Notes: generated by a model from the letters alone, not told the origin. A DNA stretch of 42,205 nucleotides from Ruthenibacterium lactatiformans (GCF_000949455.1 NZ_JXXK01000032.1:1-42205); one strand, 5' to 3'; positions 7,563 through 15,759 are shown, numbered from the stretch's first letter. Translations and numbers: made by a program.

Positions 7563-8782
7563 TCCTGTTTTTTGCTTTTCGCCGGAATTGTCCGGCTGAC
7601 TTCACGCTCTGCCATTTCCTTCTTCTTGCGGCTCAACTGCTCTATAATGGAACTTTTGGCTTTCTTCTTGATTTGCTCCGTTCCGGCTTTTTTGACCTCC
7701 GGTTTCATCAGCGTAGTTTGGATTTTCTGAATAGTTGATTTCATAGCATTTGTGATTCTGGCAATCACGCCATCCAATCGTTTCACTGCATACTCAACTT
7801 CTTTCTTTGAAGCCTTACGCTCAGGGGAGAGAACCCACGCCTTAGACTGCTCCACCAGCTTAATATCCTCCTTGTGCGTTTCCAGTTTTACAGTATCAGC
7901 AACGACCTCAACCGCCTTGTCATAGGCAATATCGGCAACCTCGTCCACCAAAGCTTCCACATCTTCAATCTTCATCGTGAGTTCTTCCAACTTTTGCTCC
8001 TGTGCTGCCAGTTGCTCCTTTTGCTTGAAAAGAATATAGTCCTGTTTTTCCAGATATGCACGACCACCATATTCCGGTTCTTCTTCCAGTTGTAAGCCAT
8101 GCTTTTTCGCCACATCAAACAGCAGCACTCGGCAAGCTGAATCGAAAGTCATCTTGCGGTTGTTTTTTCTTCCGACTGGCTTCTCCGGTTCCGGCAGTTC
8201 AAACCCCAATGCTTCCAAAGCCTTTTCCTGTTGTGGGGCAATCTCTCCATATTGATTTTCACAGTCGAACACATGACGCTCGTGAATATGAGGGGTGCTT
8301 TCATCCAAGTGCAGCGCCCAATTCAGGATATGGACATGAGAGCCGAAACGCTCATTTACGATTTCCATAAATTCTGTGACAATCTCAATGAGCAGTTCCG
8401 GTGGAACATGATTATCAAGTGTTCCAATCTGATAGACCGTTTCCTCTGGACAGGTCTTTTTGCTTTTGAGTAAATCACCGGTTTCCTTATTCCTTTCAGG
8501 GTGTCGGTTCTTCACATTTCTTTCGTTTTGTCCGGTTACAAAATCACGATACCGCTGACGATAAAAAAGCTGTTCCACATCTTCAAAAGTGGCAGACAGC
8601 TCATTTTCCTTATCGGGATTTTTGAAATTGCGGAAGCCATTGTAACAGTCCCAATAGAGATTTTGTTTGGCTCGTTCTTCGTCAATGTGTTCGCTGTTGG
8701 CAATGTCAAAACTGCGGTCATTGTGCTTCGGATTATAAACGCCATTCTTTCCAGCTCGTCCATTGTGCCTTGTTAATTTCAC
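7550..8782 (-). CDS. mob: Mob/Pre-family (MobV) relaxase
   Basis: The start is GTG 8782 with AGGAGGAACTCAT upstream; the longer open frame to 9085 runs into GC-rich palindromic DNA and is not supported. The 410-residue protein begins KLTRHNGRAGKNGVYNPKHNDR and carries the metal-binding three-histidine motif HLDESTPHIH, diagnostic of Pre/Mob relaxases. These nick oriT and lead the strand during mobilization. The C-terminal half is a long coiled-coil region (KEQLAAQEQKLEELTMKIED onward). It corresponds in position to tnpZ of Tn4451. Transfer would depend on a helper mating apparatus, for example that of the host ICE. Confidence 0.88.
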   Translation of the reverse strand: MKLTRHNGRAGKNGVYNPKHNDRSFDIANSEHIDEERAKQNLYWDCYNGFRNFKNPDKENELSATFEDVEQLFYRQRYRDFVTGQNERNVKNRHPERNKETGDLLKSKKTCPEETVYQIGTLDNHVPPELLIEIVTEFMEIVNERFGSHVHILNWALHLDESTPHIHERHVFDCENQYGEIAPQQEKALEALGFELPEPEKPVGRKNNRKMTFDSACRVLLFDVAKKHGLQLEEEPEYGGRAYLEKQDYILFKQKEQLAAQEQKLEELTMKIEDVEALVDEVADIAYDKAVEVVADTVKLETHKEDIKLVEQSKAWVLSPERKASKKEVEYAVKRLDGVIARITNAMKSTIQKIQTTLMKPEVKKAGTEQIKKKAKSSIIEQLSRKKKEMAEREVSRTIPAKSKKQDMEL

Positions 8783-9169
8783 ATGAGTTCCTCCTTTTCT
8801 TTTTGATTTCCCCGACAGGGGAGAAGGGCAGCGAAGCTGATTCCTTGCGGCTTTCTGCGTCAAGTAATACCCAGTACTAAGTGGCGAAACGCCACTTAAC
8901 TGGGCAAGGCTGCCGCCCTTGACCTGCACAGGGGTATTGCATTCCCTGTACCCATGCACAAAGGGTTGCACCCTCTGTACTCCCGCCCGAACAAACTGAC
9001 TTCGCCCCGTCCCAAGCTCTGTCAGTTCCTTCGGTTTTACAAAACAGTCCACCGGACTATTTTGCAAAAAGAAAAACCGACGCATGATCGCTTTACGCTC
9101 AATACATCGGTTTCTTCATCTGACCTTAACGGTCATATTCAGTTGTGGCAGATTAGACAATTTGAAAAA
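8783..9169 (-). other. Candidate oriT region of the IME
   Basis: This 387-bp gene-free stretch lies directly upstream of the relaxase gene, the usual place for a Mob/Pre oriT. It contains a long hairpin at 8870-8904 whose core AGTGGCG-AAA-CGCCACT is perfect and whose outer arms CCCAGT/ACTGGG extend the stem with a 2-base bulge. A second inverted repeat lies at about 8904-8923 (GGCAAGGC/GCCCTTG) and a third at about 8967-8980 (AGGGT/ACCCT). Its base composition is more GC-rich than the neighbouring cargo. The nick site cannot be placed. Confidence 0.5.
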
Positions 9170-9919
9170 TTACTCTGGCATATCTACTGAATAACTTAGA
9201 TTGTTTCCTCTCTTGTCGCTCTTTAAATCATCATAATACCATAGATACATCGTTCTGTCATATACATTGATTTCAATAACACCATCTGGCTTTTGACCTT
9301 CTACTTCTAATGAGTAAATTTCCTTATCATGTGCATAGCCAAAAACAAATCTGGTATCTGGATAATTTGGATTCAAGTCCTGTTGAAAATCACTTAATTT
9401 TAAAGATGAATGAATTAGTTCTGTAATATCAGATATAAGAATGCTATCCGCTTTAGTTGTAACCGGTGTAGCATTCATAAACGCATATTGTACAGTTGCT
9501 TCCTCCACCTGTTTTTTGCAGCGTGCCATCACAAAACCTTGAACGGGATCATTATCGCTTCCTGCCCGATAGAAAATCGTATCATACTGTTTGCCATTCC
9601 ATATATGCAATATTTCATCAACATGATTAAGAAAATCTTCTGGAACAGAAAATTCTTCATTTTCAGTATTCAAAGGAGAATTCAAAATAGCTTCTTCGAC
9701 AGAACTATAATATATGAGTTCAGAATCCTTTTTATCGTAATCGCTCAAATTGAATTCGACATATGCATTGTCTTTATTGTCATCTTCCGGAACATAAGTA
9801 TAGCGACCATTTTCAATATGGTCATCATAATCAACAAACAGTCCAATACATATCAGTGCTGCAAAAATCAAAAAGACTATTCCTATAATGATTAGCAATA
9901 TTTTCAAAAATTTTTTCAT
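9170..9919 (-). CDS. Membrane-anchored extracytoplasmic protein (249 aa), cargo of the IME
   Basis: ATG 9919 is chosen because AAGGTGG lies eight bases upstream; an in-frame ATG at 9931 is also possible. A positively charged start (MKKFLK) and a single hydrophobic helix at about residues 5-28 predict an N-terminal anchor with the remaining acidic domain outside the cell. There are no recognisable catalytic motifs. It sits between the conserved transfer genes and the oriT region and has the low GC of cargo. Function unknown. Confidence 0.65.
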   Translation of the reverse strand: MKKFLKILLIIIGIVFLIFAALICIGLFVDYDDHIENGRYTYVPEDDNKDNAYVEFNLSDYDKKDSELIYYSSVEEAILNSPLNTENEEFSVPEDFLNHVDEILHIWNGKQYDTIFYRAGSDNDPVQGFVMARCKKQVEEATVQYAFMNATPVTTKADSILISDITELIHSSLKLSDFQQDLNPNYPDTRFVFGYAHDKEIYSLEVEGQKPDGVIEINVYDRTMYLWYYDDLKSDKRGNNLSYSVDMPE

Positions 9920-10135
9920 ACAAAAGTCCACCTTCTTGCTTCATTTCAGTAAATTATATCATACCGATATGAACAATTCAATTTACACTCTATCAAGTAG
10001 TTTTTTTACTTACCTGTAACGCACATTTCTGCAAAATCCATAGTCCCCGATACTTTCCTCACAGGCGATAGGCAACGGTCAAAACATCAGGTCTGCACCT
10101 GACATTTTAACCGCATATCAGCCCTGATTATCACA

Positions 10136-10426
10136 TTATCCCTGCTGGCTGTTCAGCCCATGCTTTTTCGCATATTCGCTGGCTTTCTGTCTGCGTTCCT
10201 CACTGTAAGGCGGCAAGAAACGGATAGACAGACGGGACTTTGCCAGCTCATAAGAAACACCGCCTTGAACATTGGATTTTTCCAGTCGGCAAAGGTCAGG
10301 GTACTTCTTAGCAAAAGCAGCCAACCTCTTTTTCAATCCGGCGTTGTGGGTGTAGATATTTGCCTTGTCCTCGCCCTCATTAAAGAGAACGATTGTTTCT
10401 TTCTCAATCTTCGTCAGTCTCGCCAT
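10136..10426 (-). CDS. Small conserved mobile-element protein (96 aa), homologue of ICE gene 1805-2113
   Basis: ATG 10426 lies inside the 3' end of the upstream gene (23-bp overlap), behind a GGAGGG-like sequence. The protein shares the V/I-L-F-N-E-G, Y-T-H-N and P-Y-S-E-E-R-R blocks with the ICE-encoded protein at 1805-2113, so the inserted element and its host element carry members of one family. The overlap and order suggest expression together with tnpV and the recombinase. The biochemical role is unknown. Confidence 0.78.
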   Translation of the reverse strand: MARLTKIEKETIVLFNEGEDKANIYTHNAGLKKRLAAFAKKYPDLCRLEKSNVQGGVSYELAKSRLSIRFLPPYSEERRQKASEYAKKHGLNSQQG

Positions 10427-10652
10427 AGCAGCCCTCCCTATGGTTTTTCAACACACGCAGCTTGCAGTAAAAGCAGCGATACCACCTTTCAACACCCTCA
10501 GCACTCAGCTTGACGGAAAGCATATAAAACAGCTTCTTCGCCACTGGATCGGGTGCAAGGGCAGCCACCATACGCAAACGCTCAACAGTTGCTTTCAGGT
10601 TCGGACAGCCAAAGGCATAAAGGGCTTCCATTTCATTCCGGTTCATCTTCAT
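10404..10652 (-). CDS. Small conserved IME protein (82 aa)
   Basis: ATG 10652 follows TTTAAGGAGGAAAACACA, a strong site; the longer open frame to 10697 is not needed. The protein starts MKMNRNEMEALYAFGCPNLK and ends in a Cys-containing region (RCFYCKLRVLKNHREGCYG) that may bind a metal. It overlaps the next gene by 23 bp. Proteins like this accompany tnpV and recombinase in Tn4451-like elements of gut Clostridia, but I cannot name a function. Confidence 0.7.
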   Translation of the reverse strand: MKMNRNEMEALYAFGCPNLKATVERLRMVAALAPDPVAKKLFYMLSVKLSAEGVERWYRCFYCKLRVLKNHREGCYGETDED

Positions 10653-10761
10653 TGTGTTTTCCTCCTTAAAGTTTGATAAATGAAAAGCGACAGACACTTC
10701 ATAAGGAAATACCTGTCGCTTCGTTTACGATATAAATTTGTTGGTTTTGGACTTGATAAAA

Positions 10762-11145
10762 TCAGCAGTAAATCATTTCCTGTCTGATGATTTCTTCGGC
10801 TCGGTTACGGATAGAGTTCATGGACTGTACCCACAATATCTGATTGTCTGCTTTCATGGTTTCGGTCACACCCTCGGCTTGTTTCATCTGCTCAATGATA
10901 AGGCTGCACCTTTCCGTTGCCTGTTCGTTCAGGTCAGCAAGGTAAGTATGCAGTTCGCCGGATAAACAGAGGGCAGAGAACCTTGCAGGGTGGTACTGCT
11001 CTAAATATGTCCTGTGCAGTCTGCCCCACATACCGATAGGGCGGTGTTCCTCCGGCAGCTTCAAGTCCGGCACATAGTAATCGCCCACAAGAACATAGTC
11101 CAGACCGTTGCTTTCGTCATGGATTCGTGGTTTCAATTCTGTCAT
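10762..11145 (-). CDS. tnpV: TnpV family protein (127 aa)
   Basis: ATG 11145 overlaps the recombinase stop codon as ATGA, so translation is coupled. The protein matches the TnpV family: a V-G-D-Y-Y-V-P-D-L-x-L-P start, PIGMWGRLHRTYLEQYHPARF in the middle, and a C-terminal NSIRNRAEEIIRQEMIY helix. TnpV is a Tn4451-encoded protein of unknown role found next to tnpX. The order recombinase-tnpV and the coupling suggest a part in excision, transfer or control of the recombinase. Confidence 0.85.
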   Translation of the reverse strand: MTELKPRIHDESNGLDYVLVGDYYVPDLKLPEEHRPIGMWGRLHRTYLEQYHPARFSALCLSGELHTYLADLNEQATERCSLIIEQMKQAEGVTETMKADNQILWVQSMNSIRNRAEEIIRQEMIYC

Positions 11146-13064
11146 GCTATTTTTTCTCCTTTCACTTTTTGCCGATTTGATTTGCTTGTGGCGTTCTGTT
11201 CAGCACACAGCTTGCTATCAGAATTATTTTCTTCTGCTATACGCTCATGCTCCGCAAATTTTTTTGATTTCTCACGAATCTTTTTCATATACTTACGATT
11301 GGATTCTCGTTTTCTGCGAAGTCGATCTGCTTCTTTTTCAGCAGCAATCCTTTCTTCCTCTGTTGGTTCATGCTGCTCCACAGGTACTTGAAATTGCCCG
11401 ACATAGTTAAGATATATCTCCACCTCTGTGGTGCGGTCTGCACCTTTTCCCTGTGGCTCGTGAACCAGTATTTTATCTATAAATTCATTTATCATGGCAG
11501 GAGTAAGCTCTGTAATGTTCTCATACTTTTTAACCAGCTTTAGAAAACGCTCCACATTATTTTGACCGCCTATAATTCGTTGCATATCAGCGGTGTCAGT
11601 CTCAATAATCTTGTTTAGCTCGTTCTGCTCATTTTCATAATCAGTAAGCATACTCTGAAAAAGCCTGTCCGGCAATCTTCCAATTACGTTATCTTCATAG
11701 ATTTTCCTGATAAGCATATCCAGTTCGTGAACTCGCTTCTGATTTCTTTCAATGCGTTTTTTTACAGTTTCAGAAACAGCAATATCTTTCATCGCCGATT
11801 CTTCTTGCAGAGAATAGACAAACTCCTGCTCATTCAAAGAAACATAATGGCAAGTCTCTTGTATGGTTTTCAGAATGATGCTTTTAAGTGCTTTTGTTGA
11901 AATATGGTGGCAAGTACAATGCCGGTCATACTTCTGATAAGCAAGATTATAAGTGGAACATTCATAACAATCTGCCGGATTTGAATGGCTTATCCGCTTT
12001 TCGCCTTTGGTAGTATAGTATATTCTTTCACGCCCTTTTCGTTGCCTGTGATTATACATCGGCGCACCACAGTCAGCACAGTAAATCTTTCCGGTTAGAA
12101 CATTAGGCTCACCCATAGGGTCTGCTTTTCTTACATTCTGTCTTAACTTTTGAGCAAGCATCCATGTTTCTTCATCGACAATAGGCTCTTGTGTATCATC
12201 AAAAACCACCCAATCTTCCTTATCTGCCCTTTTCGTCTTTTTGTCCTTATAGGAATTTTTGAATGTCCTGAAGTTGACAGTCTTTCCGATATACTCTGGT
12301 CGGGCAATCAGAGTAGTAACCTGATTTCCTCGCCACATATACGGATTTTCTTTGTCATAGTTGCTTGCATGATTTCCAAGTCCCTTTTTGCCAAGATAAT
12401 AAGATGGTCTTTCAATTTTTTCTTCTGAAAGTTCTCTTGCTATCTGATAAGGTCCTTTTCCCTCAATAGTCATGCGATAAATTCTGCGGACTACTTCAGC
12501 AGCTTCTTCATCAATAATCCAATGGTCGGGGTTTTCGGGGTCTTTCAAATAGCCGTATGGTGGGATATTACTTGTATGAGCGTTGCCGGAAGAACCTCTG
12601 GATTTCAGTACAGCTTTAATTTTCTTACTTGTGTCCCTGACAAACCACTCATTCATGATATTCAGAAAAGGGGCAAACTCACTGGTTTCTTGACGGTCAC
12701 TGTCAATACCATTATTGATTGCTATAAATCGAACTTCCTTTTCTCTAAACAGAATGTCAGTGAAAAAACCTACTTGCAAATGGTCTCTGCCGATTCTGGA
12801 CATATCTTTGCAGATACAGGCAGTGATTTCTCCGTTTTTAACACCTTCAACAAGTCTGTTCCATGAAGGTCTGTCAAAGGTCGCTCCACTCCAACCATCA
12901 TCGGTAAAATGAACAAGATTCGTAAAACCATGTTTCATAGCATAATCTTCAAGCATTTGCTTTTGATGAACTATACTGTTACTCTCTCCAGCATTATCAT
13001 CATCACGAGACAGTCTTTCATACAAAGCAGTAATGCCATTGCTTTTATCTTTTTTTCTTCTCAT
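11142..13064 (-). CDS. tnpX: Large serine recombinase, TnpX/TndX type
   Basis: The 640-residue protein starts at ATG 13064 behind AAAGGAGTTCAGC. The N-terminal resolvase domain holds the catalytic serine in ALYERLSRDD (Ser19), plus CKDMSRIGRDHLQVG and FIAINNGIDS. It is followed by the recombinase DNA-binding domain, a zinc ribbon (CADCGAPM... and Cys/His residues to CHCH-like HCTCHH), a coiled coil and a C-terminal DUF4368 region. This catalyses excision and insertion at GA cores, which fits the flanking dinucleotides. The start overlaps the stop of the broken topB frame (ATGA), so in the integrated state it may be translated from the ICE transcript; after excision a joint promoter is predicted. 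Confidence 0.93.
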   Translation of the reverse strand: MRRKKDKSNGITALYERLSRDDDNAGESNSIVHQKQMLEDYAMKHGFTNLVHFTDDGWSGATFDRPSWNRLVEGVKNGEITACICKDMSRIGRDHLQVGFFTDILFREKEVRFIAINNGIDSDRQETSEFAPFLNIMNEWFVRDTSKKIKAVLKSRGSSGNAHTSNIPPYGYLKDPENPDHWIIDEEAAEVVRRIYRMTIEGKGPYQIARELSEEKIERPSYYLGKKGLGNHASNYDKENPYMWRGNQVTTLIARPEYIGKTVNFRTFKNSYKDKKTKRADKEDWVVFDDTQEPIVDEETWMLAQKLRQNVRKADPMGEPNVLTGKIYCADCGAPMYNHRQRKGRERIYYTTKGEKRISHSNPADCYECSTYNLAYQKYDRHCTCHHISTKALKSIILKTIQETCHYVSLNEQEFVYSLQEESAMKDIAVSETVKKRIERNQKRVHELDMLIRKIYEDNVIGRLPDRLFQSMLTDYENEQNELNKIIETDTADMQRIIGGQNNVERFLKLVKKYENITELTPAMINEFIDKILVHEPQGKGADRTTEVEIYLNYVGQFQVPVEQHEPTEEERIAAEKEADRLRRKRESNRKYMKKIREKSKKFAEHERIAEENNSDSKLCAEQNATSKSNRQKVKGEKIA

Positions 13065-13087
13065 GCTGAACTCCTTTCTTCAATTCC

Positions 13088-13118
13088 TATCCACTCCTTA
13101 CGCTCACAAAATATCACA
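13088..13118 (-). repeat. Right terminal inverted repeat of the IME
   Basis: Read inward on the minus strand this end shares TG, TTTTGT and GTGGATA blocks, in the same register, with the left end at 2790-2820. It sits about 25 bp upstream of the recombinase start codon. The divergence between the ends may help the recombinase tell them apart. Confidence 0.75.
13108..13116 (-). promoter_or_regulatory. Half promoter: extended -10 (TGA-TATTTT) upstream of tnpX, completed on excision
   Basis: On the minus strand TATTTT lies at 13113-13108, preceded by TGA, an extended -10 arrangement. In the integrated state the sequence 17 bp upstream is topB DNA without a -35 box. In the excised circle the left end would supply TTGACA (2805-2800), and the spacer would be 10 + 2 (core GA) + 5 = 17 bp. 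The same type of junction promoter is known for tnpX of Tn4451. Confidence 0.7.
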
Positions 13119-13120
13119 TC
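13119..13120. other. Right core dinucleotide (GA on minus strand) of the IME insertion
   Basis: The minus strand reads ACA-GA-TGTG; the partner is GA at 2789-2788. The target before insertion is predicted as PPKAYTEDTLLSAMETAG-coding DNA in topB, the usual TopB sequence at this place. Confidence 0.85.
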
Positions 13121-14538
13121 TGTGTATGCTTTGGGTGGGGAGGTGAAATGCTCGCTGAGCTTGGCGGAAACAGAAGAAAACGCCTGTCCTTCCGTCACAG
13201 CAGGAAGAACCGGCGCAGCGTCTTCTTTTCCATTTTTCTCTTTGAGCGTAGCCTTAAAAGCAGACTCAATCGCTTTCCACCCTTCGCTCAGCACAGTCTT
13301 ACCGTTGGCTGAAAAACTCTCTCCGGCACATTCCACCGTAATAGCCGTTTCTGAATAAACCTGTTTCAGAGCCGTAGCGCACAGAAGCCGCATGGATGCC
13401 AGCATCAAGATGTCACGCTCTCCAGCAGGCAATCCCTGCAACTCCTGTTTGCTGATCTCTGCTGTAGGGATGATAGCGTGATGATCAGAAACTTTGCTGT
13501 TGTTGATGACACGAGAAATATCAGGCTCATAGTCCAGTCCAGTTGCAAATGATACCTTCTCATTCACCAACTGAATCAAATTTGCCGCTGTCTCTGCCAT
13601 ATCTTCCGTCAGAAACTGGCTGTCCGTGCGTGGATACGTAACCAGCTTTTTCTCATACAGGCTCTGGGTATAATCCAGTGTCTTCTGTGCTGTATAGCCG
13701 TAATAGCGGTTGGCCTCTCTCTGTAGAGTGGTCAAATCGTAGAGTTTCGGAGGACTGACACTCTTTTCAGCCTGCTTAACCGACACGGCGGTTGCGGTCT
13801 GTCCCTGACAAGAATTCCGGATCCGTTCTGCCTCTTTCTGGTCAAAAATCTTATCCTTGGTCACATCCAGACCATCACAATCCAGATGAACATTGAAGTA
13901 TTTCTGCTTCTGGAACCCGTCAATCTGAGCGCTCCGCTCCACTAACATAGCAAGCGTAGGTGTCTGTACCCGGCCAACCGTCAGTTTCTGATTATACAGT
14001 GTTGTAAATAACCGGGTGCCATTCATGCCGACCAGCCAATCCGCCCAAGACCGGCACAGCGCCGACTGATAGAGAGCATCATACTGGCTGCCGTCTTTCA
14101 GGTTGGCAAAGCCGTCCCGGATAGCCGCATCCTCCATTGAACTGATCCAAAGACGCTTGAAGGGCTTCTTACACCCGGCTTTATGATAGACCAGCCGAAA
14201 GATCAGCTCGCCCTCACGTCCAGCATCGGTTGCTTCAATCAGCTCGTCCACATCGTCACGGAACATCAGCTGTTTCAGAATCTCAAACTGCTTTTTCTTA
14301 TCACCCGCCACTTCATACTTCCAGTCTTCCGGAACAATGGGCAGATCATCATAGCTCCATTTCTTATAGCGTTCATCATAGGCATCCGGCTGAACAAGGC
14401 CGACCAAATGGCCGACACACCAACTCACCAGATACCCGCTGCCTTCCATGTAGCCGTCCTGCCGTTTATAGGCACCGATCACCTTAGCAATGGACTGGGC
14501 AACACTGGGCTTTTCTGCGATCACAAGTTTTGGCAAAG

Positions 14539-14718
14539 TTATTCCTCCTTCTTTTTCATGAGCTTTTTCAGGCAGTAACCGATACATGGTCTCGGCACCG
14601 CATAGGGACAGCCATAGCAGGGATGATCGGAGGGCAGGCTGTCTGTATACCTGCCCTCCGTTTTCTCCCGTCCCGGCTCCCGCATCATATATTCATAAGT
14701 GCTGCCGGTCAGGTTCAA
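14539..14718 (-). CDS. Small Cys-rich ICE protein (up to 59 aa)
   Basis: A short frame fits exactly between DUF4366 (stop 14722) and the topB start (TTG 14536), with its TAA at 14541-14539 lying inside the topB leader. TTG 14718 follows GGTGAG; an ATG pair at 14688 would give 49 residues. The product ends SDHPCYGCPYAVPRPCIGYC followed by a lysine-rich tail, with a CxxC and a C-x4-C pair suggesting a small metal-binding protein. Tight packing and reading-frame conservation make it likely to be real. Function unknown. Confidence 0.6.
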   Translation of the reverse strand: MNLTGSTYEYMMREPGREKTEGRYTDSLPSDHPCYGCPYAVPRPCIGYCLKKLMKKKEE

Positions 14719-14721
14719 GGA

Positions 14722-15465
14722 TTACTCACCGTCCTTCGGTTCGGCCTCATCCTCTTCAAATTCCGGTTCAGTATCCTCTGTGGCCGCAGCTTCGTCTTCG
14801 TTTACGTAGTCTTCATCATCGTAGAATTCCATGTCATCCTCCACGGAATTGCCCTCCTTCTTAGGCTTCACGATTTTGATATAGTAGAACGCACCAATCA
14901 CACCGCCGCCAATCACCAGCAGGATCACGTAAAGAATGGTGTTGCTGCCTTTCTCAGGTTCAGGCTCCACCTCAGCGTTCGGCTCTTCGGAAGGCTCCGG
15001 TTCTGCTGTACCGCTGCTATCTACCGGTTCCTCGTCTTTCAGACCAATATCCGTACTGGTGGAAGTTCCCGTACCGGTGCTTTCCGTACCATCCGCCTCA
15101 GCAATCGCTTTCAGCAGGTCTTCCTCGTCAATCAAATTCAGCATGTACACATTCTCAGAAGTGCTGGCCTGATCAATGACCAGATAGAAATAGTTACCGT
15201 TGCTGGTCTGGAAGGTATAAAAGAGTTTGCCATCTTCCTCCGTTACTTCATCCACCAGCGTGGCGTTTCCATCCGGCGTAAGAGGTGTCTGTTCCTCAAC
15301 CGTGACCGGTTCCTCAGCAGTCTCCGTTTCCGTAAAAATGGGATCCGTGATTGGCTCCTGCGTGGGATCCGTGCCATCCGCAAATGCAGTCACGCTCATG
15401 CTCATACACAGCGCTCCGGCCACCGCCAAGCTGCCCAGAACCTTTCTCCATCTTTTCTTATTCAT
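14722..15465 (-). CDS. DUF4366 (CD1107-family) surface protein
   Basis: The 247-residue protein has a signal peptide (residues 1-29, ending VTAFA-DG), an extracytoplasmic acidic, Thr/Glu-rich domain, a transmembrane helix at about 183-205 (TILYVILLVIGGGVIGAFYY), a KPKKEG stop-transfer sequence and a very acidic cytoplasmic tail. This layout is that of the DUF4366 mobile-element family next to the mating-channel genes. Its start overlaps the DUF4315 gene by 8 bp. It is presumably a membrane component of the mating apparatus; the exact role is unknown. Confidence 0.85.
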   Translation of the reverse strand: MNKKRWRKVLGSLAVAGALCMSMSVTAFADGTDPTQEPITDPIFTETETAEEPVTVEEQTPLTPDGNATLVDEVTEEDGKLFYTFQTSNGNYFYLVIDQASTSENVYMLNLIDEEDLLKAIAEADGTESTGTGTSTSTDIGLKDEEPVDSSGTAEPEPSEEPNAEVEPEPEKGSNTILYVILLVIGGGVIGAFYYIKIVKPKKEGNSVEDDMEFYDDEDYVNEDEAAATEDTEPEFEEDEAEPKDGE

Positions 15466-15739
15466 TCTCGTCTACCTCGCTTTCCTTGTCCTCAGCCTGA
15501 TCCGGCTGGTTTACCTCAGAAACAAAAGAAGCGGGGATACCCCCGCCACTCTGCATCTTTTCAATCAGCGCCATGACATCCATATCTGGTTTTTTCATGG
15601 AACGGATTGCCTTCACGATCTCCAGATCCTCCAGCATTTTCTTTTCTGCCCGAAGGTCTTTCAAGGCTGCCTGCGTCTCCGCCAGTCTGGCCTCCATCTT
15701 CTGGATGCTTGCATCCACTTTCTTGATTTTCGGATTCAT
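15458..15739 (-). CDS. DUF4315 family protein (93 aa)
   Basis: ATG 15739 follows a GGAGG site; the open frame upstream to 15781 overlaps the previous gene's end and lacks support. The protein is a coiled coil (residues 1-45, heptads in KKVDASIQKMEARLAETQAA) with a hydrophobic middle motif and an acidic tail, as in the DUF4315 family, which sits between the NlpC/P60 protein and DUF4366 in CTn4-type ICEs. It is expected to be a small partner of the transfer apparatus. Confidence 0.85.
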   Translation of the reverse strand: MNPKIKKVDASIQKMEARLAETQAALKDLRAEKKMLEDLEIVKAIRSMKKPDMDVMALIEKMQSGGGIPASFVSEVNQPDQAEDKESEVDENE

Positions 15740-15759
15740 ACAAATACCTCCATTTTTCA

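Larger units (their letters stand above)
2790..13118. mobile_element. Tn4451-like integrative mobilizable element inserted in topB
   Basis: The element is bounded by direct GA dinucleotides and by registered imperfect terminal inverted repeats (2790-2820 and 13088-13118). All of its genes are on the minus strand. In transcription order they are: large serine recombinase, tnpV, two small conserved genes, a membrane-anchored protein, a Mob/Pre relaxase with candidate oriT, an AT-rich cargo with direct repeats, CHC2 primase, VapE-like helicase and tnpW. tnpX, tnpV, tnpW and a Mob/Pre-type tnpZ are hallmarks of Tn4451. No known antibiotic-resistance gene is seen. The cargo (5.4-7.5 kb) is clearly richer in A+T than the surrounding ICE, which points to a separate origin. 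Confidence 0.9.
13061..14536 (-). pseudogene. topB: DNA topoisomerase III, 5' part of topB split by the IME
   Basis: TTG 14536 is the likely start because AAGGAGGAATAACT precedes it and the product then begins with PKLVIAEKPS, the family's N-terminus; an open frame to 14587 has no such support. The fragment contains the toprim domain (LVIAEKPS, EATDAGREGELI) and the active-site tyrosine in KLVTYPRTDS (about residue 301). True TopB sequence ends with SPPKAYT at 13121; the last 19 codons come from the IME and end in TGA at 13061, overlapping the recombinase ATG. The truncated protein lacks the C-terminal core and zinc domain and is probably inactive until the IME leaves. Confidence 0.9.

Noticed and set aside
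8783..9085. Extended N-terminus of the relaxase frame
   Set aside because: It translates palindromic candidate oriT DNA, and the strong ribosome binding site and family N-terminus fit GTG 8782.
2788..14536. Split topB as an assembly error
   Set aside because: Both junctions carry the GA core, matched terminal repeats and a recombinase at one end, and excision restores the frame exactly. A real insertion explains this better.
14530..15576. 348-residue plus-strand frame opposite DUF4366 and the small Cys-rich gene
   Set aside because: It is the complement of well-supported minus-strand genes; its Arg/His-rich composition and lack of a ribosome binding site are typical of an antisense shadow.
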